14,270 bases of DNA from the NCBI GenBank assembly GCA_002420105.1, contig DIHJ01000024.1, positions 1-14,270 on the forward strand. The letters run 5' to 3'. Positions 1 to 8,284 of the stretch are shown piece after piece. The DNA comes from Nitrospira sp. UBA5699 (lineage in GTDB: Bacteria; Nitrospirota; Nitrospiria; Nitrospirales; Nitrospiraceae). The notes under the pieces are model-generated. The model was not told the DNA's origin, made no database searches, and was given only the letters and a program-made list of their open reading frames with translations. A program made the position numbers and the translations under genes. Within the stretch, counting starts at the first letter, position 1, and every line of letters starts with the position of its first letter.

Positions 1-1205
1 TCTTCATGCTGGACGAGATCGACAAGGTCGGCATGGACTTCCGCGGCGACCCCTCGGCGGCCCTGCTCGAAGTGCTCGACCCGGAGCAGAACAGTACGTT
101 TACGGACCACTATCTCGGCGTGCCCTTCGACCTGACGGAGGTGATGTTCATCACCACCGCGAATCTGATCGACCCGATTCTGCCCGCGTTGCGCGACCGC
201 ATGGAGGTCATCGAGATTCCGGGATACACGGAGGAGGAGAAGCTGGGCATCGCCCAGCGTTATCTCATCCCGCGGCAACTCTCGGAGCACGGGATCACGG
301 AAAAGCACATCCGTATCACCGAGCCGGCGATCCGCCAGATCATCACCAACTACACGCGTGAGGCCGGCGTCAGAAATCTCGAACGCGAGATCGCCAACGT
401 CATGCGCAAAGTGGCGAAGAAAGTCGCGGAGGGGAAGGGCCTCGGATTTCCCGTCAATCCGGGCAATCTCCACAAGTACCTGGGGGTGCCGAAATACCTG
501 CCGGAGTCGGAACTCGAAAAGGACGAAATCGGAGTGGCGACGGGACTGGCCTGGACGGAGTCCGGCGGCGACGTGCTCTACATCGAAGCGACCGTGATGA
601 AAGGCAAGGGACAGCTGACCTTGACCGGCCATCTCGGCGACGTGATGAAGGAATCGGCCCAGGCGGCGTTGAGCTACGTGCGTTCGCGCGAGAAGACGCT
701 CGGGATCAACCCGGACATGTTCACGAAGCAGGACCTTCACATCCACGTGCCGGCCGGAGCGATTCCCAAGGACGGGCCGTCGGCCGGCATCACGATGGCG
801 ACGGCCATCGCGTCCGCGCTGGCCCAGGTTCCGGCGCGCCGGGACCTCGCGATGACGGGCGAAATCACTCTGCGCGGGCGGGTTCTCCCTATCGGAGGAT
901 TGAAGGAAAAGATCCTCGCCGCCAAGCGGGCCCTGCTCACGACCGTGATTCTCCCGAAGCGGAACAAGAAGGATCTGGACGAGATTCCGAAGCACATCTT
1001 GAAGGGCATCCATCTCGTATTCGCGGACACGATGGACGACGTCATGAAAGTCGCGCTGCGTCGGACACCCAAGACGACCCGTCCGACGGGCAAACCGCAG
1101 GCCCCGCAGCACCAGCAGAAACCGGCGGCCCGGAGCCGCACGTCGAAGCGGATCGACCGAACCGCTCACGTCCGGTCGGCGATGATGGGCCGCTCGAGTC
1201 GATAG
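1..1205 (+). CDS. lon: ATP-dependent protease Lon, C-terminal part (5' end outside window)
   Basis: Lon is a homohexameric cytoplasmic AAA+ serine protease that unfolds and degrades damaged and regulatory proteins. The window opens inside the ATPase domain at the Walker B strand (the frame reads F-MLDEIDK from base 3), so the substrate-binding N domain and Walker A are missing only because of the window edge. Counting from the Met at base 6, the Lon-typical segment DFRGDPSAALLEVLDPEQN follows Walker B, then the sensor region and the alpha-helical lid to about 150. The protease domain runs from about 170 to 350, with catalytic Ser259 in PKDGPSAG and Lys302 in GGLKEK. Their 43-residue spacing equals that of the E. 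coli Ser679/Lys722 dyad. The last ~50 residues form a basic, Pro/Gln/Arg-rich tail not found in E. coli Lon. The stop lies 10 nt before thiL, suggesting co-transcription. Confidence 0.97.
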   Translation, partial: FMLDEIDKVGMDFRGDPSAALLEVLDPEQNSTFTDHYLGVPFDLTEVMFITTANLIDPILPALRDRMEVIEIPGYTEEEKLGIAQRYLIPRQLSEHGITEKHIRITEPAIRQIITNYTREAGVRNLEREIANVMRKVAKKVAEGKGLGFPVNPGNLHKYLGVPKYLPESELEKDEIGVATGLAWTESGGDVLYIEATVMKGKGQLTLTGHLGDVMKESAQAALSYVRSREKTLGINPDMFTKQDLHIHVPAGAIPKDGPSAGITMATAIASALAQVPARRDLAMTGEITLRGRVLPIGGLKEKILAAKRALLTTVILPKRNKKDLDEIPKHILKGIHLVFADTMDDVMKVALRRTPKTTRPTGKPQAPQHQQKPAARSRTSKRIDRTAHVRSAMMGRSSR

Positions 1206-1215
1206 CCGCACGAGC

Positions 1216-2268
1216 ATGGCTTCCCCGGCCCAGCGCAAGGCCAGCCCCCCGATCCGCGAATTCGACCTCATCCGACAACTGCAGCGGCGCCATGGCGCCG
1301 GCAACGCGTCGATTCTGCGCGGCATCGGCGACGATGCCGCCGTGATCGTCCCCTCGCGCCGCGCCTGGCAGCTCCTCACGACCGATCTCCTCACGGAGGG
1401 GATTCACTTCGATCTTCGGACCGCGACCTGTTTCGACATCGGATTTCGCGCCGTCGCGGCGAACCTCAGCGACATCGCCGCCATGGGCGGTCGTCCTCAA
1501 TACCTGCTGGTGGCGATCGCCGTTCCCCGGAGCGGGAGCGGCCGTGAGATTCTTCAGCTCTACCGGGGCATGATGGCCGCCTGCCGTTCCCACAAAGTCC
1601 GCCTCATCGGCGGCGACACGTCCGCCTCGTCTTCCGGCTGGTTCGTCGGCATCACGCTGATCGGATCGGTGCCCCCGGGCCGGGCCCTCCTCCGGAGCGG
1701 CGCGCGCGTCGGCGACGATATTTACGTCACCGGCACGCTCGGAGATTCACTGGCCGGGCTTGCCCTGCTGGAGGAGGCGCGGAACGGAGCCGCAACGACG
1801 TCGCTTCCGGAACGCCACCGGCGATACCTGCTGCGGCGACATTTGCATCCCACGGCCCGTATCGAGGAAGGTCATTGGCTGTCGGCGCGACGTTGGGCCA
1901 CGGCGGCCATCGACGTATCGGACGGCCTCTCCGGCGATCTGCGCCACATCTGCGAAGAGAGCGGCGTCGGCGCGGAGATCGATCTGGCGGCGCTCCCCCT
2001 CTCCCCGGCGCTTCGCACCTATGCAAAATCGGCAGGACGGGACCCGGTCGCGCTCGCGCTGGCCGGCGGCGAGGACTACGAGTTGCTCTTCACGGTCCCG
2101 GCACGGGATCGTCCGCGGTTCGAACGGATGGCGGCCGGGCGCCGGCTGCACGCCGCCAGGATCGGGGCGATCGGACCGGCGCGGGCCGGCATCCGCGCCG
2201 TGTCGCCGGACGGCCGGCGACGGCCCCTGCCGGTCACGAGCTACGAACATTTCCGCTCGGGCGGATGA
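1216..2268 (+). CDS. thiL: Thiamine-monophosphate kinase
   Basis: ThiL phosphorylates thiamine monophosphate with ATP to give thiamine diphosphate, the active cofactor; this is the last step of the pathway. The 350-residue product has the usual family length and all hallmark motifs: GIGDDAAV (36-43), TTDLLTEGIHF (55-65), NLSDIAAMGG (83-92), GGDT (132-135), DVSDGLSGDL (233-242) and AGGEDYELLF (283-292). These Asp-rich motifs bind Mg-ATP and the substrate phosphate in the ThiL/PurM (AIRS) fold. The ATG at 1216 lies 10 nt after the lon stop. No strong Shine-Dalgarno is seen, so translation may depend on coupling to lon. The nine or so residues before the conserved EFDLI start are slightly longer than in E. 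coli. A thiG-thiE/tenI pair sits at the other end of the window on the opposite strand. Confidence 0.95.
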   Translation: MASPAQRKASPPIREFDLIRQLQRRHGAGNASILRGIGDDAAVIVPSRRAWQLLTTDLLTEGIHFDLRTATCFDIGFRAVAANLSDIAAMGGRPQYLLVAIAVPRSGSGREILQLYRGMMAACRSHKVRLIGGDTSASSSGWFVGITLIGSVPPGRALLRSGARVGDDIYVTGTLGDSLAGLALLEEARNGAATTSLPERHRRYLLRRHLHPTARIEEGHWLSARRWATAAIDVSDGLSGDLRHICEESGVGAEIDLAALPLSPALRTYAKSAGRDPVALALAGGEDYELLFTVPARDRPRFERMAAGRRLHAARIGAIGPARAGIRAVSPDGRRRPLPVTSYEHFRSGG

Positions 2269-2287
2269 AGGCGGCACACGAACAGCC

Positions 2288-2767
2288 ATGGCATCCTTCC
2301 AGTCCCTGCTGAGGCAGGTTCTTCATCTGCACGAATCCCCCCAGCGCACGGCCCTCGCCTTCGCCATCGGAACCGGCATCGCCTTCTGCCCGTTCTACGG
2401 ATTTCACACGATTCTCATCGGACTGTTCACCTGGCTCTTCGGGCTGAATTTCCTCGCGCTTTTCGCGGGGGCGATGATCAACAATCCCTGGACCATCGTT
2501 CCCATTCTCGGCGCCACGTACTGGGTCGGCGCGGTGCTGTTGGGCCGGTCGGACAGTCCGACCTTCGACTGGCACGACCTGGGTTTCCAAGCCATCTACG
2601 ACCAGGTCATCCCCTACGCCGTCCCCTTTCTCGTCGGAGGCACGGTGCTGAGCCTGATCGGAGCCGCCGTGTCGTATCCACTGGCCCTGTATTTCATCGG
2701 GAAACATCGACGGCGTGCGGCGGCCCCTCCGTCCCAGCCATTGCCGCCCCCCGACCCGCTGGGCTAA
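2288..2767 (+). CDS. DUF2062 family small integral membrane protein
   Basis: This 159-residue product matches the DUF2062 pattern. A short amphipathic N-terminus with HESPQRTALAFAIGTGIAF (15-33) is followed by the characteristic PFYGFHTIL (35-43), a transmembrane stretch (about 42-60), the conserved NNPWT turn (65-69), further hydrophobic segments (about 70-85 and 109-138) and a basic, Pro-rich tail. The family sits in the inner membrane and its biochemical role is unknown. The reading frame stays open far upstream inside thiL, but homology-like sequence begins only at the ATG at 2288, 19 nt after the thiL stop, so that start was chosen. The ribosome binding site is weak (a GAAGG lies 16 nt away), so expression probably depends on the upstream genes. 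Confidence 0.85.
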   Translation: MASFQSLLRQVLHLHESPQRTALAFAIGTGIAFCPFYGFHTILIGLFTWLFGLNFLALFAGAMINNPWTIVPILGATYWVGAVLLGRSDSPTFDWHDLGFQAIYDQVIPYAVPFLVGGTVLSLIGAAVSYPLALYFIGKHRRRAAAPPSQPLPPPDPLG

Positions 2768-2781
2768 GATGATCCAGCGCC

Positions 2782-4209
2782 ATGGCTCAGCAGGACACCA
2801 CCCGGCAATCCAACGCGCCGTATGACGGGTCGGCTCTGATCGCCGACCCGATCCACAAGTACGTCTCGTTCACCGTTCCCTACAGCCGCCCGGATTCCCA
2901 TGAACGGACGGAAAAAGACCTGATCGATTCGCCCTGGGTCCAGCGGCTCCGATACATCTACCAGTTGCAGAGCGCGCGCTGGGTCTATCCGTCCGCGGAA
3001 CATACCCGATTCGTCCATTCCATCGGCACCATGCATGTAGCGGGGCGCTTCGCGCGGCATCTCTACCCCTTTTTGAAGAACGTCGCGGCGGACGTGCCGT
3101 CGGCCAATTACGTCGAGGAGTTTCTCAGGGTGACGGCGCTGGTGCACGACATCGGCCACGGGCCGTTTTGCCACTTCTTCGACGACAACTATCTGCATGC
3201 GTTCGATGCCAGCCATGAAAAACTCGGCCAGATCATCATCCGCGACCATCTAGGCCCGATCATCAGAAAAATTCGGCGCAGCCCCTCCGGCCTCTTCGAC
3301 AAGGGGGAGGAACTCAACCCCGATCAGATCGCGCATGTGATCCTGAAGGAGAAGGGAAAGGACAATTCCCGCCTGCCGCGCTGGCTCAACATGCTGCAAC
3401 CGGTCATTTCGGGGTCCTATACCGCCGACAATCTCGACTACGTCCTGCGTGATTCCTACATGTGCGGCGTCGCCGTGGGCCCGGTCGATCTGACCAGGCT
3501 GATCCACTACACGATCCTGACCGGAAACGGCTTTACGATTCACAAAACCGGTTTGCCCGCCTTGCAGATGTTCCTCAACACACGCATGTACCTCTACTCC
3601 AACGTCTACTTTCACCGAACCACCAGGGCCATCGACATCCACTTGCGCGACATCTTCGGCGAAACCATGAAGCTTCTGTTCCCGCACGACCCCCGCAAGA
3701 AAATGGACGACTACCTCACCCTGACGGACTGGTCGCTCCTGGAGCAGGTCCGCGCCTGGAAGAAATCACGGCATCCCGCAGAACGCCGGTTGAGCGGAGA
3801 ATGGGCCAGGATACTCGGCCGTGACGTGAAATGGAAAATGGCGTACAGCACCGTCCTGAAGGAAAAGGGCCAGGAGCGCGGGATGGACTTCCCCAGCCAT
3901 CAGTACTTTGAAAAGCAGATTCGGAAAGAGCTTCCTCCGAATCTCCAGAAGATTGCATTTCGCGTCGACATGGCGCCGCTCGATCCGCGTCCCGATCCCA
4001 AAGATCGCCGCGGGAATCCCCTGTACGTGTACGATCCCGGAACGAAGAACGTCTCCGCCGAACCGCTCGAGGAATTTCTCGACCTCCTTCCGACCAGGCT
4101 GGTCCAGTTCCGCATCTATTCGCTCGACCATGAGCACGATGCGGCACTTTCCCGCGCCGCCGCGACGGTCTTGAACAAGACCCCGTCCAGCATCGAATCC
4201 AACTACTGA
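2782..4209 (+). CDS. HD-domain metal-dependent phosphohydrolase (dNTPase/SAMHD1-like, COG1078 type)
   Basis: The 475-residue protein carries a complete HD metal-binding signature: His79 in HTRFVHSIG, His122-Asp123 in ALVHDIGHGPF, an accessory His145-Glu146, and Asp219 in TADNLDYVLRDS. These elements, with the long helical C-terminal half, match the bacterial HD phosphohydrolase group related to dNTP triphosphohydrolases and SAMHD1. A cytoplasmic nucleotide or phosphate-ester hydrolase is expected; the exact substrate cannot be read from the sequence. No signal peptide or membrane segment is visible. The start is the first ATG, 14 nt after the DUF2062 stop, so it is probably the last gene of the lon-thiL operon. 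The Shine-Dalgarno is not clear. It ends in a convergent spacer facing a minus-strand gene. Confidence 0.87.
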   Translation: MAQQDTTRQSNAPYDGSALIADPIHKYVSFTVPYSRPDSHERTEKDLIDSPWVQRLRYIYQLQSARWVYPSAEHTRFVHSIGTMHVAGRFARHLYPFLKNVAADVPSANYVEEFLRVTALVHDIGHGPFCHFFDDNYLHAFDASHEKLGQIIIRDHLGPIIRKIRRSPSGLFDKGEELNPDQIAHVILKEKGKDNSRLPRWLNMLQPVISGSYTADNLDYVLRDSYMCGVAVGPVDLTRLIHYTILTGNGFTIHKTGLPALQMFLNTRMYLYSNVYFHRTTRAIDIHLRDIFGETMKLLFPHDPRKKMDDYLTLTDWSLLEQVRAWKKSRHPAERRLSGEWARILGRDVKWKMAYSTVLKEKGQERGMDFPSHQYFEKQIRKELPPNLQKIAFRVDMAPLDPRPDPKDRRGNPLYVYDPGTKNVSAEPLEEFLDLLPTRLVQFRIYSLDHEHDAALSRAAATVLNKTPSSIESNY

Positions 4210-4437
4210 CCTCACGAGGGCGCCCTGTGCCGTCGATGGCACCATGCGGGAACCCGCGGCCCCGGCGTGCCGGAATGGCCATCACGGCCGGCCGAGGGCA
4301 TGACATCCGAACGGCAGATCGGTCCAATGAGAGAGGGGACGGCGTTCCGGAGCGCATGGAGCAGGCGAACGATCCAGGGACTGCGGGAGCAGGCCGCGTC
4401 GGGGCGAGCAGAACGCGGAGGATCGTGCGGGGAACGG
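4210..4437. other. Convergent GC-rich spacer with short hairpins
   Basis: This 228-base spacer lies between two genes that end toward each other. It holds short inverted repeats just after the HD gene: GTGCC/GGCAC at 4227-4231 and 4238-4242 with a 6-nt loop, then GCGGG-AA-CCCGC at 4246-4257. None is followed by a U-rich tract on either strand, so they are not clear intrinsic terminators. Open frames across it lack ribosome binding sites and look compositionally random, so I call no gene here. Confidence 0.5.
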
Positions 4438-5190
4438 CTACGCGGACACTTGCAGCGATTGACGCTTCCAGAGGAGGGACTTCTTCTCTTCTAGTCTCTG
4501 CCGCTGTTCGACGGAGGGACCGTGGGGATGCGGTTGATCGGCGGGAAACCGTCGCTCGAATTGCTCGATGACGCGGCGCGCGTCTTCCTCCCGTCCCTGT
4601 TGCAGCAAGATTCCGGTCAGCCGAAGGTACGCCGGAACCACGAATGGAAGATGCCGCTGTTCTCTGGCTTGCGCGATCACATACCGGTAGCCCTCGGCTG
4701 CAACGTCCGTGTCCGTGGATTCAGAACAGAGGGCGTCGAGCAAATGGACGCTGACCCGGTCCGTGTCGGCGCTCACACTCTTCTTCCACTGCCCCTTCGC
4801 CAGCGCCAGCAGTTCTTCCCGGGAAAGCCGCACGCCGGCCTTCTTCGAGCTTCGTTGAAGCCGGGCCACGAGTTCACGCGCCTCCGACCATCCGCCGTAT
4901 AACCCGATCAGGAATCCCTGGCATGCCCCTGCGCCTCCGCACGTTCCCTCCAACGGAGAGAACCCCTTCTTCCCCACCTGCGATGAGAGAAACACCCGGC
5001 CATGGGCCTCGGCACAGACCTCGCAAATCGGGCGCTCAGGAGACGTGACGTAGACATACAGACGGACCAGGGAGCGGTCGAACAGATCGACGGCTTGGAT
5101 CCGTCCCGACCGCACCTGCGCCTGGTGAAAGAGCCACAGCCCCAACAGCCCCAGGATCGCCGCCAGATATATCGTGACTTCTGACGTCAT
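4438..5190 (-). CDS. Membrane-anchored protein of unknown function with a four-cysteine cluster and TPR-like tail
   Basis: I do not recognise this 250-residue protein. Visible parts are an N-terminal transmembrane anchor (about 6-21) and a segment with Cys56-x2-Cys59, then Cys84 and Cys90, spaced like a zinc or other metal-binding knuckle and including the stretch CEVCAEAHGRVF. A charged helical region (100-150) follows. The last part (about 165-215) alternates helices in a way that resembles tetratricopeptide repeats (for example AYLRLTGILLQQGREEDARR). With one N-terminal anchor and few signals for export beyond it, either topology is possible. The ATG at 5190 is well supported by a GGGGAG ribosome binding site 6 nt upstream (5197-5202 on the other strand). 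It is a single-gene unit, divergent from the small secreted protein gene. Confidence 0.8.
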   Translation of the reverse strand: MTSEVTIYLAAILGLLGLWLFHQAQVRSGRIQAVDLFDRSLVRLYVYVTSPERPICEVCAEAHGRVFLSSQVGKKGFSPLEGTCGGAGACQGFLIGLYGGWSEARELVARLQRSSKKAGVRLSREELLALAKGQWKKSVSADTDRVSVHLLDALCSESTDTDVAAEGYRYVIAQAREQRHLPFVVPAYLRLTGILLQQGREEDARRVIEQFERRFPADQPHPHGPSVEQRQRLEEKKSLLWKRQSLQVSA

Positions 5191-5392
5191 GAACCGCTCC
5201 CCGCTCAGCGTTCGCCTTTCTTACCGTATCACTCCGATGGAGATACCAGAAGGAAATCCCGCTTTTCTCTTCGGAGGACCAGTCCGCGCCCGATCACCGC
5301 GATCGGCCGTCCCGCACGGAAGGCCGGATTTGCTGTCCGTCCGGTCTCATTGCTGGAATAATGGCTTCAGGTCACTAATCGAGGAGAACCGC
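5191..5392. promoter_or_regulatory. Divergent intergenic region, probable promoters for both flanking genes
   Basis: This 202-base region separates two divergent starts and must carry promoters for both. On the plus strand, AATAAT at 5357-5362 matches five of six -10 consensus bases and lies about 30 nt before the next start, but a -35 element at proper spacing is not convincing: TTGCTG at 5330-5335 is 21 nt away, too far. On the minus strand I could not pick a credible promoter. The plus-strand gene has a clear GAGGAG ribosome binding site at 5381-5386. Confidence 0.4.
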
Positions 5393-5764
5393 ATGAAATT
5401 GTCCGCCTGGCCCTGGATCGTCCTCTGCAGTCTGCTCGTCATCGCGCAGGCATCAGCGCAGTCGCCCGGGAACGATCCGCCCGCCAACGCCGCCGGCATC
5501 CTGAACTCGCTCCCCCCGGATCTGTACAAGAAGCTGCAGCAGCTGTCCCAATTGATGGATCAGAGCATCAAGTCCGGTCGCCTCACCGAGGCGCAGATTC
5601 GGCAGCAACTCATGTCCGGCCGGCTCGAACAGACGATCCGTTCGCTCGGTCCTGAAGCCGACCGTCTGTTCGATGAGATCAGCGGAGACATGAGAACCGG
5701 CAAGGGTCCCGGCGAAGAAGCACTGCTGCCCCTCCTCGGTGGCTTGAGCGGAATGGAACACTAG
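5393..5764 (+). CDS. Small secreted helical protein of unknown function
   Basis: The 123-residue product begins with a clean Sec signal peptide: Lys2, a hydrophobic core (about 5-18) and an Ala-Ser-Ala (20-22) cleavage site before Gln23. The mature part of about 101 residues is predicted to be helical and amphipathic, rich in Leu, Gln and Arg, with two related-looking helices (PPDLYKKLQQLSQLMDQSI and LTEAQIRQQLMSG). No cysteines, catalytic motifs or further membrane segments remain in the mature chain. The frame is open further upstream, but the ATG at 5393 has GAGGAG 6 nt before it and begins the signal peptide, so it is the start. It is probably periplasmic in a Gram-negative cell; its function is not recognised. 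It faces the M23 gene convergently. Confidence 0.8.
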   Translation: MKLSAWPWIVLCSLLVIAQASAQSPGNDPPANAAGILNSLPPDLYKKLQQLSQLMDQSIKSGRLTEAQIRQQLMSGRLEQTIRSLGPEADRLFDEISGDMRTGKGPGEEALLPLLGGLSGMEH

Positions 5765-5900
5765 CCGCTGCCTTCGGATCGGCCGGCCCTGCCCCGGACC
5801 ATCACGACCGGCACCGCCAACCCGCCGGCCTGAACGACGGCATCAGGGTCCGTCCTCTTCCTGCCGCCGATTCAGAACCGGGCCCGCCGCTCCGATCGCT
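5765..5900. other. Convergent spacer, no gene
   Basis: This 136-base GC-rich spacer lies between the ends of the secreted-protein gene and the proteasome-operon M23 gene. A weak CCGGC/GCCGG pair is present around 5810-5835, without a U tract. I see no gene and no clear intrinsic terminator. Confidence 0.45.
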
Positions 5901-6911
5901 TTATTCTTTCACCGGCACGGCCTGCGACGTCGATCCGGAATCAGAAGCAGGTGTGACGACCGTACCCGCGGGGGACGTGCCGTTTCTGAACGGAAGATCG
6001 AGGAGCGCATAGGGATTGACGCGAGCGCCGTTGAGCTTCACCCCCCAGTGGAGATGCGGACCGGTCGCGCGGCCGGACGCTCCCACCTTGCCGATGACCT
6101 GCCCGGCTTTCACGAGATCGCCGTCTTTGACCAGAATCTCCGACAGGTGGAAATACATGCTGTAGAACCCGAGCCCGTGATCGAGGAATATGCCCTTCCC
6201 GGAAAAGAAATGATCGACCGTGAGACGCACCACCCCGTCGTTCGTCGCGGCCACGTCGGCGCCCATCGGCGCGCCGATGTCCTCCCCGTTGTGCGGATTG
6301 CGCGGCTGGCCGTTCATAATGCGGACGCTGCCGAAAATGCCCGTGCGCTTTCCGTTCACCGGCTCGACGAAATTGCTGCGCCATAATCGCAACGCCGAAT
6401 TTTCCGCCAGCGCCTGCCGGATCTGTTCCTGCTCGGCCTTCCAGCGGGCCACACTCTTCGCATCCAGATCGACCTTATCCTTCGGCAGCTTCAAATGCTC
6501 CACGGAAAATTTCTCTTTGGCGATCAGCACGTTGTAACTCAACTGCGTGCTCCGCTCCCCCCGCCGCACGTCCACCGCGAGTTCATGCGTGCCCGGATCG
6601 TCCTGCATGTCGATCCCGAGCAACCCCACATAGCCCGGCGGTTCCCCGGCCCGGCTTTCGCGGAAAAACGGGATGGTGCGGTTGAGAAACGTCCCTCTGA
6701 CTTCGGTCACGTCTTCGAACTCCGGCACCTTGACGACCAGCACCTGCCCCTGTCGGCCGCTGTACTGTCCGTCGAGGCCCTTCGGCGAGGGCGGCGCATT
6801 CGGAAACAGTTCGACGGGAAACATGCTGGTGAGGAGGACCACGGCGGTGATCACCGTCCGGTCAAGCCGGGAGATCCGCAGGGGAGCCTGTTTGGACGCA
6901 GGAACACTCAT
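5901..6911 (-). CDS. M23-family (LytM/lysostaphin-type) zinc metallopeptidase, last gene of proteasome operon
   Basis: The 336-residue protein has a basic N-terminus and a hydrophobic segment (about 19-36), which is either an uncleaved anchor or a signal. Next come a beta-rich N-terminal domain (about 45-130), a short charged helical linker (about 140-175) and a C-terminal M23 peptidase domain (about 185-305). The zinc and catalytic motifs are intact: His207 and Asp211 in HNGEDIG, His255 in MYFHLSE, and His286-Leu-His288 in GPHLHWG. Intact family members cut peptide crosslinks in peptidoglycan, so the enzyme should act in the periplasm. A low-complexity Ser/Thr/Pro tail follows the domain. 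Its ATG overlaps the pafA stop by four bases (ATGA), so it is translationally coupled to the Pup ligase although its likely compartment differs. No separate promoter is seen. Confidence 0.92.
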   Translation of the reverse strand: MSVPASKQAPLRISRLDRTVITAVVLLTSMFPVELFPNAPPSPKGLDGQYSGRQGQVLVVKVPEFEDVTEVRGTFLNRTIPFFRESRAGEPPGYVGLLGIDMQDDPGTHELAVDVRRGERSTQLSYNVLIAKEKFSVEHLKLPKDKVDLDAKSVARWKAEQEQIRQALAENSALRLWRSNFVEPVNGKRTGIFGSVRIMNGQPRNPHNGEDIGAPMGADVAATNDGVVRLTVDHFFSGKGIFLDHGLGFYSMYFHLSEILVKDGDLVKAGQVIGKVGASGRATGPHLHWGVKLNGARVNPYALLDLPFRNGTSPAGTVVTPASDSGSTSQAVPVKE

Positions 6912-8284
6912 CGGTAAAACCGCAATCCCGAGACCTGGGAGACCAATTCATCCACGCGCCGGTTCACGGCGCTGAAGGGGTCCATACAGAGAATGGTTTC
7001 CTCCCAGTAGCCGTTCAGCTTCAGATAGGTCCAATCCACCGTATAGGACCGATTCTTCGCACGGGCGAACCGGATGAAATCCCCGCGCACCTTGGCCCTG
7101 GTGGTCTGGGGCGGCGTCGACATGGCCCGCTGCACAGCGTCCTCCTCGACCACCCGCTCCACCAGGCCACGGGACTCCATCAGATAATACAACCCCCTCG
7201 TCCGTTTGACGTCATGAAACTGGAGGTCCAGAAGAAAGACCCGGGGATCGTCCCATCCGCATCCCTTCTTATCGATGTACGATTGAATCAGGTGGCGCTT
7301 CGTGACCCAATCGATCTCTCGCACCAATTGCATCGGATCGTCCTCGAGCTTGTCCAAGATCGTCGCCCAGCGGTGCCAGACGTCGTCGAGGAGCGGATCG
7401 TGGTCCTGGTGCGCCAGATATTCCTGCGCACGATCGAGGTAGCCCCGCTGAATCTCCACGGCCGTCATCTGACGGCCGTCGTCCAACTTCACCTTGCGCT
7501 TGACCGTGGGATCGCGCGAAATCTCCCGGATCGCCTTCACGGGATCTTCCAATTCCATGCCGTGAACCGCATACCCCTCTTCGATCATGGAGAGCACCAG
7601 CGTCGCCGCTCCGACCTTGAGATACGTGACGAGTTCGGACATGTTGGAGTCGCCGACGATGATGTGCAACCGTCGATACCGCTCGGCATCCGCGTGAGGC
7701 TCATCGCGCGTATTGATGATGCTGCGGGAGGAGGTCGTCGACGACGAGGTCTTTTCGTGGATATGCTGGGCCCGCTGCGAGATGAAATACTGCGGCTTCC
7801 CCGACACCTTCAAGACCTTGCCGGCGCCGCTGTAGATCTGCCGGGTCACGAAAAACGGAATCAGCTGTTCCGTCACCTTCCAGAAATCGACGTCGCGCCG
7901 CATCAGGAAGTTCTCGTGGCACCCGTACGTGTTCCCGAGCGAATCCGTGTTGTTCTTGAAGATGTAGATCTCGCCGGACAGCCCCTCCTCGCGCAGCCGC
8001 TCTTCCGCCGCCGGCAGGCAGGCTTCGAGCAGGCGCTCTCCGGCCTTGTCGTGCACGACCAGATCCAGGATGTTGTCGCACTCCGGAGTGGAATATTCGG
8101 GATGGCAGCCGGTGTCTTGGTAGAACCGTGCGCCGTTCACGAGAAAGGCGTTCGACGGCCAGCTGTTCGGGATCAGCCCCTCGAAGATGTAGCCCAGCAC
8201 CTTCTCCATCGGCAGATAGATCCGCCCGTTCGGGGAGAAGATGAGGCCGTACTCGTTCTCCAAGCCGAAAATCCGCTGTTTCAT
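6908..8284 (-). CDS. pafA: Pup/UBact-protein ligase PafA
   Basis: PafA, a carboxylate-amine ligase related to glutamine synthetase, phosphorylates the C-terminal glutamate of the Pup (or UBact) tag and joins it to substrate lysines. The 458-residue product shows the family motifs: FGLENEYG at the start with the metal/ATP-binding Glu9 and Glu11, the catalytic-base Asp57 in FYQD followed by HPEYSTPEC, KNNTDS, SRDEPHAD, YRRLHIIVGDSNMSE and DKKGCGWDDPR. It lacks the long loop found in the paralogue dop, which marks it as ligase rather than depupylase. The frame extends to a TTG at 8344 (20 codons more) and to an ATG at 8302. The ATG at 8284 was chosen because family members begin directly with the MKxRIFGLENEYG strand. 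No good Shine-Dalgarno is seen at any option. A strong hairpin precedes it. Confidence 0.95.
   Translation of the reverse strand: MKQRIFGLENEYGLIFSPNGRIYLPMEKVLGYIFEGLIPNSWPSNAFLVNGARFYQDTGCHPEYSTPECDNILDLVVHDKAGERLLEACLPAAEERLREEGLSGEIYIFKNNTDSLGNTYGCHENFLMRRDVDFWKVTEQLIPFFVTRQIYSGAGKVLKVSGKPQYFISQRAQHIHEKTSSSTTSSRSIINTRDEPHADAERYRRLHIIVGDSNMSELVTYLKVGAATLVLSMIEEGYAVHGMELEDPVKAIREISRDPTVKRKVKLDDGRQMTAVEIQRGYLDRAQEYLAHQDHDPLLDDVWHRWATILDKLEDDPMQLVREIDWVTKRHLIQSYIDKKGCGWDDPRVFLLDLQFHDVKRTRGLYYLMESRGLVERVVEEDAVQRAMSTPPQTTRAKVRGDFIRFARAKNRSYTVDWTYLKLNGYWEETILCMDPFSAVNRRVDELVSQVSGLRFYR

Noticed and set aside
4267..4494. 75-codon plus-strand frame crossing the convergent spacer
   Set aside because: GTG start without a ribosome site, Arg/Gly-rich random-looking product, and overlap with the 3' end of the minus-strand gene.
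5901..5930. M23 C-terminal Glu, considered as a Pup-like tail because the gene adjoins pafA
   Set aside because: It ends Val-Lys-Glu without a Gly-Gly pair, and the protein is an exported peptidase of 336 residues, unlike a small tag.
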